A stretch of DNA of 8,020 bases from an uncultured Clostridia bacterium. GTDB lineage: Bacteria > Bacillota > Clostridia > Christensenellales > Borkfalkiaceae. The position numbers were made by a program, and so were the translations under genes. The stretch lies in contig USSJ01000047.1 in NCBI GenBank assembly GCA_900557285.1, positions 1-8,020 on the forward strand, read 5' to 3'. Under the pieces are notes generated by a model. The model saw only the letters and a program-made list of their open reading frames with translations. It searched no databases and was not told the DNA's origin. Below, piece by piece: positions 4,791 to 8,020 of this stretch. Every line of letters begins with the position of its first letter. The stretch's first letter is position 1.

Positions 4791-7694
4791 TTACGCGGGT
4801 ATTTCCTCGGTAATATAACACTCGATGACGTCTCCGACTTTGATCCCGTCAAAGCCTTCGATGCTCACGCCGCATTCAAAGCCGCCCGAAACTTCCTTCA
4901 CGTCGTCCTTGAAGCGTTTGAGCTGGCGCACCGCACCTTCCACGATCATCACGTCGTCACGGTAAATACGCAATTTGCCGTTGCGCACGATCTTGCCTTC
5001 CGTCACATAACAGCCGGCAACCATTCCGACACCCGTGATCTTGAACGTCTGCAACACATCGCATTTGCCCGTCATCACTTCCCTGTACTTCGGCGCCAGC
5101 ATACCCTTGAGCGCCGCCTGGATATCGTCCAGCAGCTCGTATATGATCCTGTACGTGCGCACATCCACGCCGCTGCGCTCTGCCAGCGCTTTCGCCTTCG
5201 TATCGGGACGCACGTTGAATCCGACAATGATCGCGTTCGAAGAATCGGCAAGCATTACGTCCGATTCCGTGATCGCGCCCGCGCCGCTGTGCAGAATATT
5301 TACGCGGACTTCGTCGTTGGAAAGTTTCAGAAGCGACTGCTTGACCGCCTCTACGGAGCCCTGCACATCGCCCTTGACGATGATGTTCAGCCCCTTGATC
5401 TTCCCTTCCGCGATCTTTCCGAATACGTCGTCCAGCGTGACGCGCGTCTGCGATTTCACCATCGACTCGCTCTCTTTGCGTTTGCGCTCGTCCTGAACCT
5501 GCTTCATCAGCTTATCCTGCTCGACCGCAATGATCGAATCGCCCGCATTCGGAACTTCTTCCAGCCCCAGGATGGATACCGCCATCGAAGGCCCCGCCGA
5601 TTTGACCGTCCTGCCCTTGTCGTCGATCATCGCGCGCACACGGCCCGTCGTCGTACCGGAAATAATATTGTCGCCCGTATGCAGCGTACCGTTCTGGATC
5701 AACACCGACGCCACAGGCCCCTTGCCTTTGTCCAGCTTCGCTTCGATGATCGTGCCGCGCGCCATCTGATCGGGGTTCGCTTTCAGCTCTTTCACCTCCG
5801 CTACCAGGTTGATCGCATCCAGCAGATCGTCGATGCCTGCGCCCGTTTTCGCCGAAACCGGCACCACGATCGCATCGCCGCCCCATTCTTCGGGAACGAG
5901 TCCGTTGTTCGTAAGCCCCTGCTTTACTCTGTCGAGATTGGCTTCCGGCTTATCCATTTTATTGACCGCAACAATGATCGGAACATCCGCCGCCTTCGCG
6001 TGGTTGATCGCTTCCACCGTCTGCGGCATGATCCCGTCGTCCGCCGCAACCACCAAAACGACGATATCCGTCACCGACGCTCCGCGCGCACGCATTGCCG
6101 TGAACGCTTCGTGTCCCGGCGTATCCAGGAACGTGATCGTCTTGCCTTTCACCGTCACGGAATACGCACCGATGTGCTGCGTGATCCCGCCCGCTTCGCC
6201 CGCCGTCACGTTCGTGCTGCGGATCTTGTCCAGAAGCGAAGTTTTACCGTGGTCGACGTGTCCCATCACCGTTACCACCGGAGGACGCGTCACGGCGCCT
6301 TCTCCGCCTGCCGTTTCCGCATTGTAAATTTCATCCAGCGCTTCTTCCGCCGTCTTTTCGGGTTTGTATTCCAGTTCGATCCCCAGATCGTTCGCTATAT
6401 ATGCCGCCGTGTCATAATCCAAAGAATCGTTGATCGTCTTTGCGATCCCCTCTTTGAACAACCGCTTTGTGATCTCCACCGCCGTAATGCCCAGCTTTTC
6501 GCTCAGCACTTTCAACGGGATATTCTCCGTCGTAACCACGGCATGCTCGATCTTGATCGTCTGCACGGCCTGCTGTTTCTGCTTTTTGACGCGCAGCTTC
6601 CTGTATCCGCTCTTGTCCTCGTCAAAATCCGAAACGGATACCTGCTGTTTGATCAGTGCACGTTTGCTGACCGTACGCTTCTGCTCCACGTATGGCTTCT
6701 CGTACGCAGTCTTTTTCTTCGCAGGCGCAGAGAAATTCTTGCTCGGAGGCGTTACCGGCGGAATTGCCGCGCTCAGCTTGCCTGCTCCCGGGCGCATTCC
6801 CTGTGCCGGACGGTTCTGCATCGGAGGCCGCGTACCATAAGCTGGCCGTCCCTGCTGCGCTCCCTGCGCGGGGCGTCCGTTTGCGTACGGCGTACGCGCG
6901 CCCTGCCCCTGCATTCCGGGACGCTGGTATCCCGCATCCTGCCTTTCCGGCCGATCCGGTCTCGGCGGCCGTGCCGCCTGCTGTTGTGCATTCTCCTGCC
7001 GAGGGGGACGCGCAGGACGCTCCGGCATCGGTACATACGTACGCGCGTTGCGGCGGTCTGCATATTGCGTACGGATCACCTGTTCTTCCGTTCCGCCGCG
7101 CTTTTGCGTGCGCACTTCCGCCGGACGCACCGCAGAACGGGGCTGTTCCGCTTTATCGGCATCCGCCTTTGCGGGTTCCGCTTTTTCCTGCGGCTTTTCC
7201 GCTTTTACAGGCTCGGGTTTCGGCTCTTCTTTTACCTCTGCCTGTGCTTTCGGCGTTTCCTTCGGCGGCTCTGCCTTCTTTTCTTCCGCCGCGGGAACGG
7301 GCTTCTCCTGTTCCGTTTTCTTTACAGGTTTTACCGGCTTTTCTTCCGCAGCCGCAGGTTTTTCCGCCACAGGCTCCGCCTTCGGCGCTTCCGCTTTGGC
7401 GGGCTCCGTTTTTTCAACTTTCGGCTCAGGCTGCGCTTTCTCCTCGGCCTTTATCGTTTCGGGAGCCGTTTTCGCAGGCTTTGCAGGCGCTTCGGCGGCA
7501 ACAGGCTCCGCGGGCGCACTCTCTTCCTGCGCACGCGCCTTCGCCGCGTTTTCCAGATCGGATAATTTCCGAAGAATATCCCCGACCTTCTTCTCCGTTC
7601 CCTGCACGTCTTTCAGCAGCGATCCGATCCCTTCCGCCCCCAGAAGGGAATTGATCTTTTCGATGTTCGAGTAATTCTTTTTTGCTTCTGCCAT
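4791..7694 (-). CDS. infB: Translation initiation factor IF2, long N-terminal form
   Basis: About 967 aa from ATG 7694, longer than B. subtilis IF2 (716) or E. coli IF2 (890). This GTPase brings fMet-tRNA to the 30S P site and promotes subunit joining. Numbering from that ATG: a helical start, then a low-complexity Ala/Glu/Lys/Pro segment (about 53-185), an Arg/Gly/Pro/Gln segment (about 186-305), a basic linker, and the IF2_N domain ([13 protein letters not shown], near 391-403). The G domain has GHVDHGKT (478-485), GGIT (502-505), DTPGH (524-528), NKMD (578-581) and SAK (614-616), all intact. Domains II, III ([13 protein letters not shown]) and C1-C2 ([15 protein letters not shown] to the end) follow. 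The start is uncertain: GGGAGG (7709-7714) lies 14 nt from ATG 7694, while ATG 7736 or GTG 7739 would add 14-15 residues and overlap the preceding gene, but lack a Shine-Dalgarno. I prefer 7694, four-base-spaced from the upstream stop. Confidence 0.97.
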   Translation of the reverse strand: MAEAKKNYSNIEKINSLLGAEGIGSLLKDVQGTEKKVGDILRKLSDLENAAKARAQEESAPAEPVAAEAPAKPAKTAPETIKAEEKAQPEPKVEKTEPAKAEAPKAEPVAEKPAAAEEKPVKPVKKTEQEKPVPAAEEKKAEPPKETPKAQAEVKEEPKPEPVKAEKPQEKAEPAKADADKAEQPRSAVRPAEVRTQKRGGTEEQVIRTQYADRRNARTYVPMPERPARPPRQENAQQQAARPPRPDRPERQDAGYQRPGMQGQGARTPYANGRPAQGAQQGRPAYGTRPPMQNRPAQGMRPGAGKLSAAIPPVTPPSKNFSAPAKKKTAYEKPYVEQKRTVSKRALIKQQVSVSDFDEDKSGYRKLRVKKQKQQAVQTIKIEHAVVTTENIPLKVLSEKLGITAVEITKRLFKEGIAKTINDSLDYDTAAYIANDLGIELEYKPEKTAEEALDEIYNAETAGGEGAVTRPPVVTVMGHVDHGKTSLLDKIRSTNVTAGEAGGITQHIGAYSVTVKGKTITFLDTPGHEAFTAMRARGASVTDIVVLVVAADDGIMPQTVEAINHAKAADVPIIVAVNKMDKPEANLDRVKQGLTNNGLVPEEWGGDAIVVPVSAKTGAGIDDLLDAINLVAEVKELKANPDQMARGTIIEAKLDKGKGPVASVLIQNGTLHTGDNIISGTTTGRVRAMIDDKGRTVKSAGPSMAVSILGLEEVPNAGDSIIAVEQDKLMKQVQDERKRKESESMVKSQTRVTLDDVFGKIAEGKIKGLNIIVKGDVQGSVEAVKQSLLKLSNDEVRVNILHSGAGAITESDVMLADSSNAIIVGFNVRPDTKAKALAERSGVDVRTYRIIYELLDDIQAALKGMLAPKYREVMTGKCDVLQTFKITGVGMVAGCYVTEGKIVRNGKLRIYRDDVMIVEGAVRQLKRFKDDVKEVSGGFECGVSIEGFDGIKVGDVIECYITEEIPA
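6780..7139 (-). repeat. Low-complexity Arg/Gly/Pro/Gln-rich coding segment of infB
   Basis: Encodes a stretch rich in R, P, G, Q and A with recurring short units such as [33 protein letters not shown] and [10 protein letters not shown]. It is likely disordered and strongly basic, unlike the acidic/basic mix before it. It holds no catalytic motif. Confidence 0.7.
7140..7538 (-). repeat. Low-complexity Ala/Glu/Lys/Pro-rich coding segment of infB
   Basis: Encodes irregular KAE/KPE/EKP/PAK repeats, for example [11 protein letters not shown] and [18 protein letters not shown]. Such mixed-charge segments are known in IF2 N-termini and vary widely between species. The DNA repeats GGCTTTT/CGCTTT-like units because of the biased codons, which also produces long open frames on the other strand. 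Confidence 0.7.
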
Positions 7695-7698
7695 CTTG

Positions 7699-8020
7699 CT
7701 AAATATTGCCTCCCGAATAGATTTTAAAATTTTCATCACCGCTTGTCAAAATCGCGTTTGCCAAGCCCGTATCTCTTACCGCCGCCAAATTCACGTTGGG
7801 TTTACCCGTTATTTCTTCCAACGTTCTGCCGCAGGCGATCAATAATTCACAGTTGAATCGGCGTTTGAGTTTCAGCGCTTCTCCGCGCGCGTTTTCGCTC
7901 GCGCTCGCGCATAATATCAGTAAAAAAACTCCCTTCTTTTGCAGGGCGACCGCGTTAAATCCGCAGGTGAGTTTGCCGCTCTTGATGCAAAAGCCGATGT
8001 AGGTTTCCGCTTTACTTCTT
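7699..8020 (-). CDS. ylxQ: L7Ae/L30e-family RNA-binding protein (YlxQ type), 5' end missing
   Basis: The last 106 residues and stop (TAG, 7701-7699) of a gene cut by the right edge; the frame is open to 8019. The text YIGFCIKSGKLTCGFNAV, KKGVFLLILCASASENARGEALKLKRRFNC and VRDTGLANAIL follows the L7Ae/L30e fold ('G-a-r-aGKl-sG-eav', 'lvilA-DaSent', 'i-d-gla-ai'), and the size (about 105-110) suggests only the first few residues are missing. The YlxQ group binds kink-turn RNA in B. subtilis studies; its role in the cell is not settled. It ends 4 nt before ATG 7694 of infB, and its last codons contain the GGGAGG that could serve infB. By synteny ylxR and nusA should lie just beyond the right edge. 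Confidence 0.88.
   Translation of the reverse strand, partial: RSKAETYIGFCIKSGKLTCGFNAVALQKKGVFLLILCASASENARGEALKLKRRFNCELLIACGRTLEEITGKPNVNLAAVRDTGLANAILTSGDENFKIYSGGNI
7709..7714 (-). promoter_or_regulatory. Putative infB ribosome binding site, unusually distant
   Basis: GGGAGG on the minus strand inside the end of the L7Ae-like gene, 14 nt before ATG 7694. It is the only good Shine-Dalgarno near the infB start. It lies downstream of the alternative starts at 7736 and 7739 and so cannot serve them. Confidence 0.5.

Noticed and set aside
7140..7538. Repeated short units suggesting a DNA repeat or CRISPR-like array.
   Set aside because: Units are irregular in length and sequence and keep the infB frame, so they reflect protein low complexity.
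4737..7565. A 942-codon open frame on the plus strand opposite infB.
   Set aside because: It is antisense to a clear IF2 gene, and its product is an Arg/His/Leu/Phe-rich sequence with no recognisable domain. Biased infB codons explain the lack of stops.
6692..7674. Several overlapping plus-strand frames of 200-320 codons (for example 6692-7654 and 7048-7674).
   Set aside because: They are Ala/Pro or Ser/Phe/Gly-rich mirror images of the low-complexity part of infB in other frames, with no start signals.
7796..8002. Plus-strand 68-codon frame near the right edge.
   Set aside because: It lies opposite the L7Ae-like gene, whose reading frame shows clear family similarity.

Overview
This is a stretch of bacterial chromosome in which all eight supported genes lie on the minus strand, so transcription runs from the right edge to the left. 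The order is L7Ae-like protein (ylxQ type), infB, rbfA, nrnA, truB, ribF, an endonuclease IV-like TIM-barrel gene, then a separate M24 (Xaa-Pro peptidase family) gene. Apart from the last two genes, this is the nusA-infB cluster typical of Bacillota (Firmicutes). The DHH phosphoesterase between rbfA and truB, the L7Ae/YlxQ protein before infB, strong Shine-Dalgarno sites and TTG/GTG starts all fit a Clostridia-like member with medium G+C. The exact lineage cannot be read from this window.

Right to left: 7699-8020 is the C-terminal part of a small RNA-binding L7Ae/L30e protein, cut by the window edge. 4791-7694 is infB, encoding an unusually long IF2 with a bipartite low-complexity N-terminal half. 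4370-4738 is rbfA. 3335-4291 is nrnA (TTG start). A hairpin with a T-run at 3298-3323 looks like an intrinsic terminator inside the cluster. 2366-3226 is truB (GTG start). 1477-2358 is ribF, 7 nt downstream of truB. 635-1480 is the TIM-barrel gene, overlapping ribF by ATGA. The 78-nt gap at 557-634 carries a near-consensus sigma-A-type promoter, and 1-556 is the 5' part of the M24 peptidase gene.

Together the cluster covers translation initiation (IF2), 30S maturation (RbfA), turnover of very short RNAs (NrnA), tRNA U55 pseudouridylation (TruB) and flavin cofactor synthesis (RibF). The TIM-barrel protein is probably a co-transcribed passenger.

No new multi-gene system, mobile element, CRISPR array, tRNA or rRNA is visible. 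No stretch longer than 300 bases lacks a gene. Points worth a second look are the predicted leaderless start of the peptidase, an inverted repeat around its promoter, the mid-cluster terminator, altered adenylyltransferase motifs in RibF, the variant metal site of the TIM-barrel protein, the IF2 N-terminus and the uncertain infB start.
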